Assembly (NCBI GenBank): GCA_949878425.1
Contig: CATLAL010000001.1
Span: 62,001-126,000, forward strand
DNA from: an uncultured Oscillospiraceae bacterium
Lineage (GTDB): Bacteria; Bacillota; Clostridia; Oscillospirales; Oscillospiraceae
Length of the DNA stretch: 64,000 nucleotides
Reading direction: 5' to 3'
Positions within the stretch are counted from its first letter, which is position 1. Each line of letters opens with the position of its first letter. The notes under the pieces were generated by a model. It made no database searches. It was given only the letters and a program-made list of their open reading frames with translations, and was not told the DNA's origin. Below are positions 34,998-44,160 of this stretch, piece after piece. The position numbers were made by a program, and so were the translations under genes.

Positions 34998-35909
34998 TTG
35001 CGCAAATGGCTGAGGTCCGCGGCGGAGAGCTGGCCGGGCCGGTTTATCACCCAGCTGGTGCGGCGCTACTTTATCCACGACGTGGGGCGGCAGGGGGCGG
35101 CTCTGGCCTACTACCTGCTGTTCATGCTGTTCCCGTTTCTCATCTTCCTGAGCAGCCTGCTGGGCCTTCTGGAGCTGGACGTGTCCAGCATCTCCCGCTC
35201 TCTGGCGGCGCTGCTGCCGGCCAGCGTGCTGGAGGTGGTGGAGGCATACCTCTACTACGTAGGCCAGACCTCCAGCCGGGCGATGCTGTGGTTTGGACTC
35301 GTCTTTTCCATCTATTTCCCCATGCGGGCGGCGGACTGCCTGATGATGGCCGTGCGGCGGGCCTACCACCTGCCCCAGCCCAAAAACCAGATCCTCTATA
35401 TGATGAAGGTGCTGCTGTACACGGTGTTCCTGCTGACCACCATCGCCCTGACCCTGGCCCTGGCCACGGTGGGGCGGGCGGCGCTGGAATTTATCAGCCG
35501 CTTCGCGGTGCTGCCGGAGGCCTTTGTGGACCTCTGGAGCGATATGCGGTTTCTGGTGCTGGGGGGCGTGATGTTCGCCGCGGTGGGGCTGCTGTACGCG
35601 GCGGCTCAGGACGCCCGCCAGCCGGCCAGGAACGTGGTGCCGGGGGCGCTGGTGGCCCTTCTGGGGTGGATGGTGGTTTCCATGGCCTTCTCCTTCTATG
35701 TGGAGAATTTCGCCAACTACTCCCTGATTTACGGCGCGCTGGGCACGGTGATCGTGCTGATGATGTGGCTGAACCTCACGGCGGCGGTCCTCATTCTGGG
35801 GGCGGAGGTCAATGGCGTCCTGCTGGTGATGCGGGACGGAAAAAAGCGGGGCCAGCGCCCCGCGCCAGCGGGGGGAGAGCCCCCCGGCAAGGAGAAGCAA
35901 ACGCTATGA
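34998..35909 (+). CDS. YihY/BrkB-family membrane protein
   Basis: A 303-residue protein with six membrane segments (for example ALAYYLLFMLFPFLIFLSSL, WFGLVFSIYFPMRAADCL, LLYTVFLLTTIALTLALA) and the family motif near FSFYVENFANYSLIYGALGTVI. These proteins were once called ribonuclease BN in error and are putative transporters. The start chosen is TTG at 34998 because GGAGGGAGGGGAG lies just before it; TTG at 34977 is the longer alternative. The stop overlaps the trkA start (ATGA), so it is in the trk operon. Confidence 0.9.
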   Translation: MRKWLRSAAESWPGRFITQLVRRYFIHDVGRQGAALAYYLLFMLFPFLIFLSSLLGLLELDVSSISRSLAALLPASVLEVVEAYLYYVGQTSSRAMLWFGLVFSIYFPMRAADCLMMAVRRAYHLPQPKNQILYMMKVLLYTVFLLTTIALTLALATVGRAALEFISRFAVLPEAFVDLWSDMRFLVLGGVMFAAVGLLYAAAQDARQPARNVVPGALVALLGWMVVSMAFSFYVENFANYSLIYGALGTVIVLMMWLNLTAAVLILGAEVNGVLLVMRDGKKRGQRPAPAGGEPPGKEKQTL

Positions 35910-37264
35910 AAATCATTATCATTGGCAACGGCAAGGTGGGCTACACCCTGGCCCGTCAGCTGAGCGGGGAGGACCACGAGCTGGTGCTCATCGACCACAG
36001 CGCCGAGGCGCTGCAAAACGCGGACAGCGCCCTGGACATCCTCTGCCTGGAGGGCAGCGGGGCCTCCATCAACGTGCTGCGGGAGGCGGCGGTCCAGAGC
36101 GCGGACCTGGTGATCGCGGTCACCGGCTCCGACGAGCTCAACATCGTATGCTGCCTCATCGCCAAGAAGCTGGGGGCCCGGCGCACCGTGGCCCGCATCC
36201 GCGCCCCGGAGTACTACCGGGAGGCCAACCTCCTCAAGCGGGAGGTGGGCTTGAATATGATTATCAACCCCGAGTACGCGGCGGCCCAGGAGATCAGCCG
36301 CCTGCTGCGGGTCCCCTCCGCCTTCAGCGTGGAGACCTTCGCCCGGGGACTGGTGGAGATGATCGGCTTTCCCATCCAGGAGAGCGACGGCCTGGCGGGG
36401 CTGAGCCTCTTCGCCTACAACAAGAAGCACCCCAACGACGGGGTGCTCATGTGCGCCGCCATCCGGGGCGGCCAGGTATACGTGCCCAACGGGCGGTTTG
36501 TGCCGGAGGTGGGGGACAAGGCCTATATGATCGGCTCCCAGCGGGCCATTGCCGGGTTCTTCCACGACATCGGACGGGACAGCGGGCGCATCCGCCAGAT
36601 CACGATTCTGGGCGGCAGCCGGATCGCCACCTACCTCACCTGGGCGGTGGAGAAGGCGGGCATGAAGGTGCGCATTGTGGAGCAGAACCCGGAAAAGTGC
36701 CGGACGCTTGCGGACAAGCTGCCCAGCGCCCTGGTGATCCGGGGAGACGGCACGGACAGCGAGGTGATCGAGGCGGAAAATCTGCTCAATACCGACGCCT
36801 TCATCGCCCTGACCAACCGGGACGAGGAGAATCTGCTCATGGCCATGACCGCCCAGCGCAGCGGCGTCAAGAAGGTGATCGCCAAGATGAACCGGCCCAA
36901 CTATATGGAGATGATGCGGGAGTCTGGTGTGGACAGCATCATCAGCCCCAAGGACATCACCGCCAACCAGATCTCCGCCTACGTCCGGTCCATGGCCCGC
37001 AGCCAGGGCAGCGCGGTGGAGAACCTCTATAAGCTGCTGGGCGGAGCCATTGAGGCGGTGGAGTTTACCGCCACCGCGGCCACCAAGTTCCTGGACACGC
37101 CCCTCAAGGCCCTGCGGCTGAAGCCGGGGATGCTGGTAGCCGCCGTGGCCCGGGAGGGCAAGACCATTGTCCCCGACGGCTCTACCAGCATCCGCGCCGG
37201 GGACAAGGTGATCGTCATGGCCAAGAGCCTCTTCCTCCAGGACCTGGATGATATCCTGCAATAA
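35906..37264 (+). CDS. trkA: Trk potassium uptake regulatory subunit TrkA
   Basis: TrkA is the cytoplasmic nucleotide-gated ring under TrkH. The 452-residue chain has two RCK_N Rossmann domains (IIIIGNGKVGYTLA at 2-15; ITILGGSRIATYLT near 233) and two TrkA_C domains (about 135-215 and 365-450, ...VPDGSTSIRAGDKVIVMA). Four-base overlap with the YihY gene and 47 bp before trkH; one operon. Confidence 0.96.
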   Translation: MKIIIIGNGKVGYTLARQLSGEDHELVLIDHSAEALQNADSALDILCLEGSGASINVLREAAVQSADLVIAVTGSDELNIVCCLIAKKLGARRTVARIRAPEYYREANLLKREVGLNMIINPEYAAAQEISRLLRVPSAFSVETFARGLVEMIGFPIQESDGLAGLSLFAYNKKHPNDGVLMCAAIRGGQVYVPNGRFVPEVGDKAYMIGSQRAIAGFFHDIGRDSGRIRQITILGGSRIATYLTWAVEKAGMKVRIVEQNPEKCRTLADKLPSALVIRGDGTDSEVIEAENLLNTDAFIALTNRDEENLLMAMTAQRSGVKKVIAKMNRPNYMEMMRESGVDSIISPKDITANQISAYVRSMARSQGSAVENLYKLLGGAIEAVEFTATAATKFLDTPLKALRLKPGMLVAAVAREGKTIVPDGSTSIRAGDKVIVMAKSLFLQDLDDILQ

Positions 37265-37311
37265 GCGCCTGCTCCGCCCGGCGGGGCGGGGGCGGCTCTA
37301 CGGAGAATGCT

Positions 37312-38760
37312 ATGAACTATAAATTGGTGTTCCATATTCTGGGCCTCATCCTCCGGGTGGAGGCGGTGCTGATGCTGCCGGCGGCCCTGATCGGACTGGC
37401 GGCCGGCGGTGGGGACGGCTCCGCCTTCCTCCTCTCGGCGGGCATCACCATGGCCGTCGGCCAGGTGCTCACCATGCTGCCGGGGAAAAACATGAAGATG
37501 CAGGCCAGAGACGGCTTTGCCGCCGTGGCCCTGAGCTGGATGGTGCTCTCCCTCTTCGGCGCGCTGCCCTATGTGTTCAGCGGCGTGCTGCCCAACTACG
37601 TGGACGCAGTGTTTGAGACCGCCTCCGGCCTCACCACCACCGGCGCCACCGTGTTCACCGCCATTGAGGGCTCCCCCAGGGGCGTCCTCTTCTGGCGGGC
37701 CCAGACCCAGTGGATGGGCGGCGTGGGGGTCCTGGTGATGGCCCTGGCCCTGGTGCCCAAGCTGGGGGAGGGCAGCGTGTTCCTCATGCGGGCTGAGTCG
37801 CCGGGGCCCATTAAGAGCAAGCTCACCCCCCGCATCGGCGACACGGCCAAGATCCTCTACAGCATCTATATCGGACTCACGGCGGCGGAGATGGTGTGCC
37901 TGCGCCTGGCGGGCATGCCCTGGTACGACGCGGTGATCCACGCCTTTACCACCATCTCCACCGGCGGCTTTTCCGTGAAAAACGCCAGTATCGCCGCCTA
38001 CAACAGCCTGACCATCGAGTGGATCATTATCGTGTTCATGTTCCTCTCAGGCATCAACTTCGCCCTGCTCTTCTTCGCGGTCCGGCGAAACTTTACCGCC
38101 GTGTTTCAGAGCGAGGAGCTGCGCTCCTATGCCCTCATGATTGCGGGCGCCTCGGCCCTGATCGTGGTGAATCTGGTGGTTCACGCCGGCTGGACGCTGA
38201 ACCTGCGGACCGTAACCGACAGCGTCTTTCAGGTTGTCACCCTCATGACCACCACCGGCTACATGACCAGCGACTACGTGCTCTGGCCCACCTTCTCCCA
38301 AGTGATTTTGGTGATCGTCATGTTTGCCGGAGGCTGCGCCGGCTCCACCGCCGGCGGCATCAAGCAGATCCGGGTGCTGCTGCTGGTAAAGAATCTCCGC
38401 CGGGAGGTCCAGCGCATCCTCCACCCCCGGGTGGTCACCACCCTGCGCAGCGACGGGGAGCGGGTGGAGGAGTCCACCCTCAGCGGCATTACCCTCTTCT
38501 TCTTTGCCTATATCCTGCTGCTGCTGCTGGGGACCCTGGCGGTGGCCTGGGACGACGTGGGCTTCACCGCCGCCTTTACCGCCTCCCTCACCTGCATCAG
38601 CAACGTGGGCCCCGCCTTTGACGTACTGGGCCCCACCAGCAACTTTTTCGCCCTCTCCAACGTAAGCAAGGTGGTGCTGAGCCTGGAGATGCTGCTGGGC
38701 CGGCTGGAGATCATGCCCCTGCTGCTGCTGCTGTTCCCCAGCCTGTGGAAGAGGAGATAA
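37312..38760 (+). CDS. trkH: Trk potassium uptake membrane subunit TrkH
   Basis: The 482-residue channel-like transporter has ten or more membrane segments and the four selectivity-filter repeats of the SKT superfamily: SGLTTTGATVF, TTISTGGFSVKN, MTTTGYMTSDY and TCISNVGPAFD. GGCAGSTAGGIKQIR is a further conserved loop. It imports potassium with TrkA. Start ATG at 37312 with GGAGAATGCT. Confidence 0.96.
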   Translation: MNYKLVFHILGLILRVEAVLMLPAALIGLAAGGGDGSAFLLSAGITMAVGQVLTMLPGKNMKMQARDGFAAVALSWMVLSLFGALPYVFSGVLPNYVDAVFETASGLTTTGATVFTAIEGSPRGVLFWRAQTQWMGGVGVLVMALALVPKLGEGSVFLMRAESPGPIKSKLTPRIGDTAKILYSIYIGLTAAEMVCLRLAGMPWYDAVIHAFTTISTGGFSVKNASIAAYNSLTIEWIIIVFMFLSGINFALLFFAVRRNFTAVFQSEELRSYALMIAGASALIVVNLVVHAGWTLNLRTVTDSVFQVVTLMTTTGYMTSDYVLWPTFSQVILVIVMFAGGCAGSTAGGIKQIRVLLLVKNLRREVQRILHPRVVTTLRSDGERVEESTLSGITLFFFAYILLLLLGTLAVAWDDVGFTAAFTASLTCISNVGPAFDVLGPTSNFFALSNVSKVVLSLEMLLGRLEIMPLLLLLFPSLWKRR

Positions 38761-38784
38761 CATACGGGGCGCTTTTGCAGCAAA

Positions 38785-38850
38785 TGCCCGCTGTATGAGG
38801 CCCCGGGAGCTCCGCCCCCGGACCCCCCGGAGCTGCCGAATAGATAGGCC
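38785..38850. repeat. Degenerate palindromic repeat between trkH and the M29 gene
   Basis: GGCCCCGGGAGCTCC ... GGAGCTGCCGAATAGATAGGCC carries the right half of the ATAGATAGGC repeat family seen before secA. Confidence 0.6.
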
Positions 38851-38902
38851 TTCCCGAGAAGAAGCAACAACCAGCAACAACACCGAAAGGAGAAAAAATA
38901 CG

Positions 38903-40129
38903 ATGCAGCAATTCGAGGAATACGCCAAGCTTCTGGTGGAGGTAGGCGTCAACATCCAGGAGGGCCAGAACCTGGTGATCGCCTGCCCGGTGGAGTGCGC
39001 CTGGTTCGCCCGGCTCTGCGCCAGGGCCGCCTATGCCGCCGGCTGCCGGGAGGTGGTGATGAACTGGAAGGACGACGCCCTCTCCCGGGAGAAGTACCTC
39101 CACGGGGCGGACGACGTCTTTGACAGTGTGCCCGCCTGGCAGTCGGCGTTCTACAACGGCTACGCCAGGGAGGGCGCGGCCTACCTGGCCATCTCCGCCT
39201 CGGACCCGGAGAACCTAAAGGGCGTGGACACGGACCGCATTGTCCGCAGCCAGAGGAGCTCCAACACCGCCCTGGAGGAGTTCTACCGCCTGCAGATGTC
39301 CAACGGCTTCCCCTGGTGCGTGGCCAGCGTGCCCATCCCCTCCTGGGCCCAGAAGGCCTTTCCGGGTCTGGAGGCGGACGCGGCGGTGGCCAAGCTCTGG
39401 GACGCCATCTTTGCCGCCGTCCGGGTCAACGGCGACGGCGGGGCCGTGGAGCGCTGGCGGCATCACCTGGCAACGCTGAAGGAGCGGGTGGACAAGCTCA
39501 ACGCCCTGGACCTGGAGAGCCTCCACTACACCAACAGCCTGGGCACGGATCTCACCATCTGTCTGCCGGAGGACCACGTCTGGGCCGGCGGCAGCGGAGT
39601 GGCCAGGTCCGGCGTGCCTTTTATCGCCAACATCCCCACAGAGGAGATCTTCACCGCCCCCCTCCGGGACGGCGTGGACGGCGTGGTCTACGCCTCCATG
39701 CCCCTGGTCCACGACGGGAATATTATCGACAAGTTCCACTTTGTGGTCAAGGCCGGCAGGATCGTGGAGGCCCACGCCCAGGTGGGGGAGGAGACCCTGC
39801 GGGCCGCCATCTCCCTGGACGAGGGGGCCTCCCGGTTCGGCGAGGTGGCCCTGGTGCCCTACGACAGCCCTATCAGCAACCAGAAGCTCCTCTACTACAA
39901 CACCCTCTTTGATGAAAACGCCTCCTGCCACCTGGCCTTCGGCGAGGCGTACCCGGAGTGCGTCAAGGGCGGCGAGCACATGACCAAGGACGAGCTGAAG
40001 GAGCGGGGACTCAACGACTCCATCACTCACGTGGACTTTATGGTGGGCACCGCGGACCTCTCTATTATGGGCCGCACCTGGGACGGCAAAGAGGTCCCCA
40101 TCTTCATAGACGGCAATTTCGCGCTGTAG
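38903..40129 (+). CDS. M29-family aminopeptidase
   Basis: This 408-residue enzyme belongs to the AmpS/PepS/aminopeptidase-T clan. The catalytic metal residues are in ANIPTEEIFTAP (Glu), GEVALVPYDSPIS (Glu), NTLFDENASCHLAFG (Asp/Glu, His) and SITHVDFMVGTADLSI (His, Asp). It trims N-terminal residues from peptides in the cytoplasm. The ATG at 38903 with AAGGAG is chosen; no signal peptide is present. Confidence 0.96.
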   Translation: MQQFEEYAKLLVEVGVNIQEGQNLVIACPVECAWFARLCARAAYAAGCREVVMNWKDDALSREKYLHGADDVFDSVPAWQSAFYNGYAREGAAYLAISASDPENLKGVDTDRIVRSQRSSNTALEEFYRLQMSNGFPWCVASVPIPSWAQKAFPGLEADAAVAKLWDAIFAAVRVNGDGGAVERWRHHLATLKERVDKLNALDLESLHYTNSLGTDLTICLPEDHVWAGGSGVARSGVPFIANIPTEEIFTAPLRDGVDGVVYASMPLVHDGNIIDKFHFVVKAGRIVEAHAQVGEETLRAAISLDEGASRFGEVALVPYDSPISNQKLLYYNTLFDENASCHLAFGEAYPECVKGGEHMTKDELKERGLNDSITHVDFMVGTADLSIMGRTWDGKEVPIFIDGNFAL

Positions 40130-40239
40130 GCGCTCTCTCGGCCCGCGTGCTGGCCGGAAGAGGCGGTACATACAGGCCCTTATTACAAGATGTAGAATTG
40201 GGCCGGAATATGCCGGACAGGCGCGAAAGAGGGTGTTTG

Positions 40240-40625
40240 TTGGAGTTTATACAGGTTACGGCGGAAAATTTGGCGCGGGAGCACATCCGCTGCGCCATCT
40301 GTACTGGCTGCCCCTGGACGATCTGGCAGCGCCCCCCAGCTTTCTGGACTGCGGCAAAGCGCTGTACACGGGCTGTGAAGGGATAACCCTTTACTATACC
40401 TGCCAATGCCCGTTTACCGCCAGGTACGTACCCGTGGCCCAGGCGGCGGCGGAGCGGCATGGCGTCCCCTTCCGGGCCGTCCGTCTGGAGTCCGGGGAGC
40501 AGGCCCGGCGCGCCCCCTCCCCCTTTACCGCCTACAGCCTCTTCTGGGAGGGGAAATTTGTCACACACGGGATTATGTCGGAGAAAAAGGCGGAAAAAAT
40601 ACTGGAGGGACTGAGCCATGACTGA
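40240..40625 (+). pseudogene. YoaP-like acetyltransferase with central deletion and frameshift
   Basis: The N-terminal LEFIQVTAENLAREHIRCAI (from TTG 40240) and the C-terminal GITLYYTCQCPFTARYVPVA ... THGIMSEKKAEKILEGL are the two ends of YoaP-type proteins (GNAT domain plus YoaP domain, about 250 residues). Here they are only about 125 codons apart and in different frames, so the GNAT core has been deleted and the gene is dead. The 3' part overlaps the next gene by eight bases. Confidence 0.75.
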
Positions 40626-40896
40626 ATCCAGATGCGGACTGCTGTGCAGCGCCTGCGAATTCCGGGAGAGCGCGGGCTGCGGCGGATGTACGAGGATCGA
40701 TAGGCCCTTTTGGGGCGAAGGCTGCGCCGTCAAGAGCTGCTGCGAGGCGAGAAATCTGCCCCACTGCGGCCTGTGCGGCTCTTTCCCCTGCCGGACGCTG
40801 GAGGGCTTTGCCTACGACAGCCAGCAGGGGGACAACGGCGCGCGGCTGGAGCGGTGCGCCGCGTGGAGAGAGGAGGCGCTATGGCCTCCAGTTTGA
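40618..40896 (+). CDS. DUF3795 cysteine-rich protein
   Basis: A 92-residue protein with the DUF3795 pattern CGLLCSACEFRESAGCGGC and CCEARNLPHCGLCGSFPC, probably zinc- or metal-binding. Function is unknown for the family. The start overlaps the YoaP remnant; the stop overlaps the TfoX-type gene by 16 bases. Confidence 0.85.
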   Translation: MTESRCGLLCSACEFRESAGCGGCTRIDRPFWGEGCAVKSCCEARNLPHCGLCGSFPCRTLEGFAYDSQQGDNGARLERCAAWREEALWPPV

Positions 40897-41201
40897 GCTA
40901 TGTGGAATTCACGGCGGAGCAGATGCGGGAGGCCGGGACCATCACCTGGCGGCGGATGTTCGGGGAGTACGGCCTCTACTGCGACGGGAAGTACTTCGGC
41001 TGCGTGTGCGATGACCGGCTGCTGGTGAAGATCACGCCTGCCGGGGAGGCTCTGCTGCCGGACTGTCCCCGGGGCATCCCCTACGAGGGGGGCGGCGAGA
41101 TGCTGCTGCCGGACGTGGAGAACCGGGAGGTCCTCACGGAGCTGGTGCGGGCCACCTGCGCGGCCCTGCCGGAGCGGAAGCCCAGAAAAAAGAGTTCATA
41201 G
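40881..41201 (+). CDS. TfoX N-terminal domain protein
   Basis: This 106-residue protein is a single TfoX_N domain: ITWRRMFGEYGLYCDGKYFGCVCDDRLLVKITPAGEALL. Stand-alone TfoX_N proteins are common in Firmicutes and their role is uncertain (competence link is only from Haemophilus). The start MASSLSY at 40881 has AGAGAGGAGG. Confidence 0.9.
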   Translation: MASSLSYVEFTAEQMREAGTITWRRMFGEYGLYCDGKYFGCVCDDRLLVKITPAGEALLPDCPRGIPYEGGGEMLLPDVENREVLTELVRATCAALPERKPRKKSS

Positions 41202-41510
41202 ACCTGTTCCAACGCCGGGGCCTACGCGGCCCCGGGCCCGGCGGTTACTTGGGCGGTGCTACGAACCGCCGGCCCTGTCGTTCGGCCAAAGGCCGAATGA
41301 GGGGGCCCAAGGGACGGTCGTTCAGGCGCTTTGCGCCTGAGCGACCGTCCCCGCGCCCTTCGGGCGCGCGGCAAAGGAACCAAAACGCCGCTGGGGGCTA
41401 TGGCCCCCCCGCTTCACGCAGTGCCGGTGAAATCCATGACGTGAAGCCTCTGAGTGAAAAGCGTCCTTCTGCCGGCTTGGCGTTCGTCCGGCTCTAAGCT
41501 TTTTGAATGT
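41202..41510. other. Intergenic palindromes
   Basis: Holds TTCGGCCAAAGGCCGAA (41281-41297), a long hairpin GGACGGTCGTTCAGGCGC / GCGCCTGAGCGACCGTCC (41313-41350) and CGCGCCCTTCGGGCGCGCG. No gene is seen. Confidence 0.65.
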
Positions 41511-41542
41511 AAAAGCCGTCTGGAGATGCCCAGACGGCTTTT
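41511..41542. terminator. Bidirectional terminator hairpin
   Basis: Perfect 13-bp stem AAAAGCCGTCTGG / CCAGACGGCTTTT with six-base loop and T6 on the plus strand, A4 giving T4 on the minus strand. Confidence 0.85.
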
Positions 41543-41556
41543 TTGCAGTGTACTTT

Positions 41557-41865
41557 TCAGCTGGCAACCTCCATTTGCTGGTTATAGTCCATACACATAA
41601 TATTGACTTCTTTTGTGGCCCGGATGGATTGACCGCAGCAGGGACAGACATACTTGCGGGTACTGCTGGGCTTCTTGGCTTTGGGCGTATCATCCGGTAA
41701 ATCTCCGGCACGGCAAATTGTCAGCCTATTCCGCCAGTGCTGAGCGGTACAGAAGGTCTTGGGGGCCGGTTGTGTGATGGAGTGTCCAATTTTGGGGTCA
41801 TAGTCAATCAGGAGCCCCCGTTTCTCCGCCTCCTCCTTGAAGCGCTTATTGTGGTAGGTGCTGCC
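41557..41865 (-). pseudogene. SprT-like conjugative-element protein, C-terminal remnant
   Basis: The minus-strand frame reads GSTYHNKRFKEEAEKRGLLI ... PSSTRKYVCPCCGQSIRATKEVNIMCMD, the C-terminal zinc-ribbon part of SprT-like proteins carried by Tn1549-type integrative elements. The N-terminal half with the HExxH site is missing and replaced by unrelated sequence. No other conjugation genes are nearby. Base composition is lower in GC than neighbours, in line with transfer. Confidence 0.7.
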
Positions 41866-41953
41866 CCTTTTACGCTCCTTTTCTTCTTTATCACGGGTGG
41901 CCCCCGTTCTATTGAAAGGATAAATCAACAGGCGGCGGCCGTTGAGAAATGGA

Positions 41954-41982
41954 TTGTATTCCGGCGGGAAACGTGATAGAAT
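41954..41982 (+). promoter_or_regulatory. Promoter of the PrsA-like gene
   Basis: TTGTAT (41954-41959) and TAGAAT (41977-41982) with 17-bp spacing, 70 bp before the start. Confidence 0.7.
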
Positions 41983-42051
41983 GATAAAAGCGTGTTTTTC
42001 CCGCCCCTCCGGCGGGGCGGACAGGCAAACGAACGAAACTGCGAGGAATGA

Positions 42052-43293
42052 ATGATGAAAAAATGGATCAGCGCTCTTCTGGCGCTTCTCCTTCTGGCGA
42101 TGGGCTGTACCGGCTGTGGAGAGCCGGCCTCCGGCGGCGGCCAGGACGGCGCGCAGCCCCCCTCCGGCATCTATTACGACGTGACGGGCATCGACCCCAG
42201 AGCCGACGCCATGAGTCTGGGCAGCAGCGTGGCGCCGGCGGAGCTGTACCTCTACTGGCTCAGCTACAACTGCGGCTCCCTGGAGTACCAGATCAGCGCA
42301 TCCCACGCCTACTACGGCGCCTACGGAGAGGTCTTTGACGACGAGGGCAACCTCCTCTGGGATGTGGCGGCGGACTTTCTGGGCGGTATGACCCTGAGCC
42401 AGTACGCCAAGGAGCAGGCTGTCAGCGCCACAAAATTCTATGCCGCCATTGAGAACATGGCCCAGGAGCAGGGCGTGGAGCTGACGGAGGACGACCGCGC
42501 CGCCATGGCGGACAGCCTGGCCGCCTCCATCGAGCAGCTGGGCGGCGAGGAGGGATTCCAGGAGAACCTGGACCTGATGGGCATCAGCCGGGAGACCTTT
42601 GACCGCATCACCGAGGCGTCCTACCTCTTCAATCACCTGCGGGACATGGTGCTGGAGGAGGGAAGCGCCCTCTACCTGGAGCCCTCCGGCTATGAGCGCT
42701 ACGCCGCCTACGCAGACCACATCCTGCTGGCCACCGTGGACACGGCTACCCGGGAGCCCCTGAGCGAGGAGGAGATTGCCGCCAAGCGGACCACGGCGGA
42801 GGATCTGCTCAGCCAGCTTCAGGCCGCCGGCGCCGGGGAGCTGGAGTCCCTCTTCACCCAGCTGGCGGACCAGTACAGCGAGGACACCGGCCGGGCGGGG
42901 AGCCCCGACGGCTATGTGTTTGGCCCCGGCGAGATGGTGCAGGAGTTTGAGGACGCGGCCTTTGCCCTGTCCCCAGGCCAGATCAGCGGCATTGTGGAGA
43001 CGGCCTACGGCTACCACATTATTCTGCGCAAGGACCTGACAGCGAAGCTGGAGGAGGACCCCGTCAAAAGGACGGAGCTGGCGGAGGAGCATGTGAGCGC
43101 CCTGCTGGACGAGATGTGTGCCGGGGAGGACGCCGCCCTCAGCGAGGAGCTGGAGGCCCTGGACGCCGGAGCCTTCTATGCCGCCTACAGCGAGGCCGTG
43201 GAGGCCCGCAGCGCCGCCAACAGCGGTGCGGAAACTAGCGAAGGCGCGGAGAACAGCGCAGAGGACGGCGCGGACGAAAACGGCGGAGAGTAG
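42052..43293 (+). CDS. PrsA/SurA-type peptidyl-prolyl isomerase lipoprotein
   Basis: A 413-residue exported lipoprotein (signal peptide with LLAMGCTGC; either Cys18 or Cys21 could be lipidated), an N-terminal SurA-like chaperone region (about 60-215) and a parvulin (PPIC) domain (about 222-330: YADHILLATVDTATREP ... FGPGEMVQEFEDAAFALSPGQISGIVET, ending YGYHIILR, shown in part). The final 30 residues are an acidic, low-complexity tail. It assists folding of secreted proteins at the membrane outside. ATG at 42055 is an alternative start. Confidence 0.93.
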   Translation: MMKKWISALLALLLLAMGCTGCGEPASGGGQDGAQPPSGIYYDVTGIDPRADAMSLGSSVAPAELYLYWLSYNCGSLEYQISASHAYYGAYGEVFDDEGNLLWDVAADFLGGMTLSQYAKEQAVSATKFYAAIENMAQEQGVELTEDDRAAMADSLAASIEQLGGEEGFQENLDLMGISRETFDRITEASYLFNHLRDMVLEEGSALYLEPSGYERYAAYADHILLATVDTATREPLSEEEIAAKRTTAEDLLSQLQAAGAGELESLFTQLADQYSEDTGRAGSPDGYVFGPGEMVQEFEDAAFALSPGQISGIVETAYGYHIILRKDLTAKLEEDPVKRTELAEEHVSALLDEMCAGEDAALSEELEALDAGAFYAAYSEAVEARSAANSGAETSEGAENSAEDGADENGGE

Positions 43294-43350
43294 CAGCTGT
43301 TTGAGCGTGCTGCTATTTTCCAAACAGGCCCCAATCCCTTTTCAGAAAAG

Positions 43351-43386
43351 AGCGGCGGGAGCGTCTTTCAAGACGCTCCCGCCGCT
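43351..43386. terminator. Strong bidirectional terminator
   Basis: Perfect 16-17-bp stem AGCGGCGGGAGCGTCTT with its complement, two-to-four-base loop, between convergent genes. Confidence 0.85.
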
Positions 43387-43399
43387 TCTCGCGCTGCGG

Positions 43400-43948
43400 T
43401 CAATGGGCCTCCGGCGCCTTTTCCCGCTCCGGCCAGCCCAGCCGCAGCTGGCACACCCGGCGGAAGTAGGCGGCAATGTCGGCCTCCATGCCGCCGTTGA
43501 GCCAGTCAATCACTGTGCCGAAGCAGGCGCATTTGTGGTAGCGGATGACGGCGGCCGCGTCGTCCTCCGGCTCTCCGGACAGGGAGGACCTTACATAGGT
43601 TGTGACGATGTACCCGCAAAACTCCATCAGATACCGCTCAAAAATGTCCCGGCTCACGGAGTTGTAGACGTTATAGATGGCCCGCTTGTTCTGCATGACA
43701 AATTCAATCAATGTGTCAAAGCACTGCTCCAGCGAGTCAATGGTGGGGTGGCGCTCCACCAGCTCGCTGACCCGCTCCGCCACGATATCCTCCACCAGGG
43801 CGGGCAGGTCCTCGAAGTGGTAGTAGAAGGAGTTGCGGTTGATGCCGCACTCCTCCACAATGTCCTTTACCGTGATCTTGCTGAGGGGCCGCTGATTAAG
43901 CTGCCGGAGAAATGTCTCCTTAATGGCCCGCTTTGTAAAGTTTGGCAT
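43400..43948 (-). CDS. TetR-family transcriptional regulator
   Basis: The 182-residue protein has the TetR HTH at the N-terminus: AIKETFLRQLNQRPLSKITVKDIVEECGINRNSFYYHFEDL (DhaS/TetR_8-like), followed by a helical ligand domain. Start at 43948 has AAGGAGAG. It is transcribed away from the lysis cassette, whose start is 212 bp away. Its ligand and target are unknown. Confidence 0.93.
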   Translation of the reverse strand: MPNFTKRAIKETFLRQLNQRPLSKITVKDIVEECGINRNSFYYHFEDLPALVEDIVAERVSELVERHPTIDSLEQCFDTLIEFVMQNKRAIYNVYNSVSRDIFERYLMEFCGYIVTTYVRSSLSGEPEDDAAAVIRYHKCACFGTVIDWLNGGMEADIAAYFRRVCQLRLGWPEREKAPEAH

Positions 43949-44015
43949 GTGGATTCTCTCCTTGCAAGGCGGATTTTTAGGCGGCAGACCTGGAGGTCCC
44001 AAAGACCGCCAGCTT

Positions 44016-44044
44016 ATTATACCGCCGGGAGCGGCTGAAATCAA
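44016..44044 (-). promoter_or_regulatory. Promoter of the TetR gene
   Basis: On the minus strand TTGATT (44039-44044), 17-bp spacer, TATAAT (44016-44021). Confidence 0.8.
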
Positions 44045-44160
44045 CCTGGTTTTTCCATAAGAGGGATGGCCATTTGTTGCCCAGGCGCGTGCAACGGAGA
44101 GCGCTTTTCCGCCCAAGGACAGAGGAGCGGTCCTCAGGAAAGGGGAGGAGGTGTGAGGAG

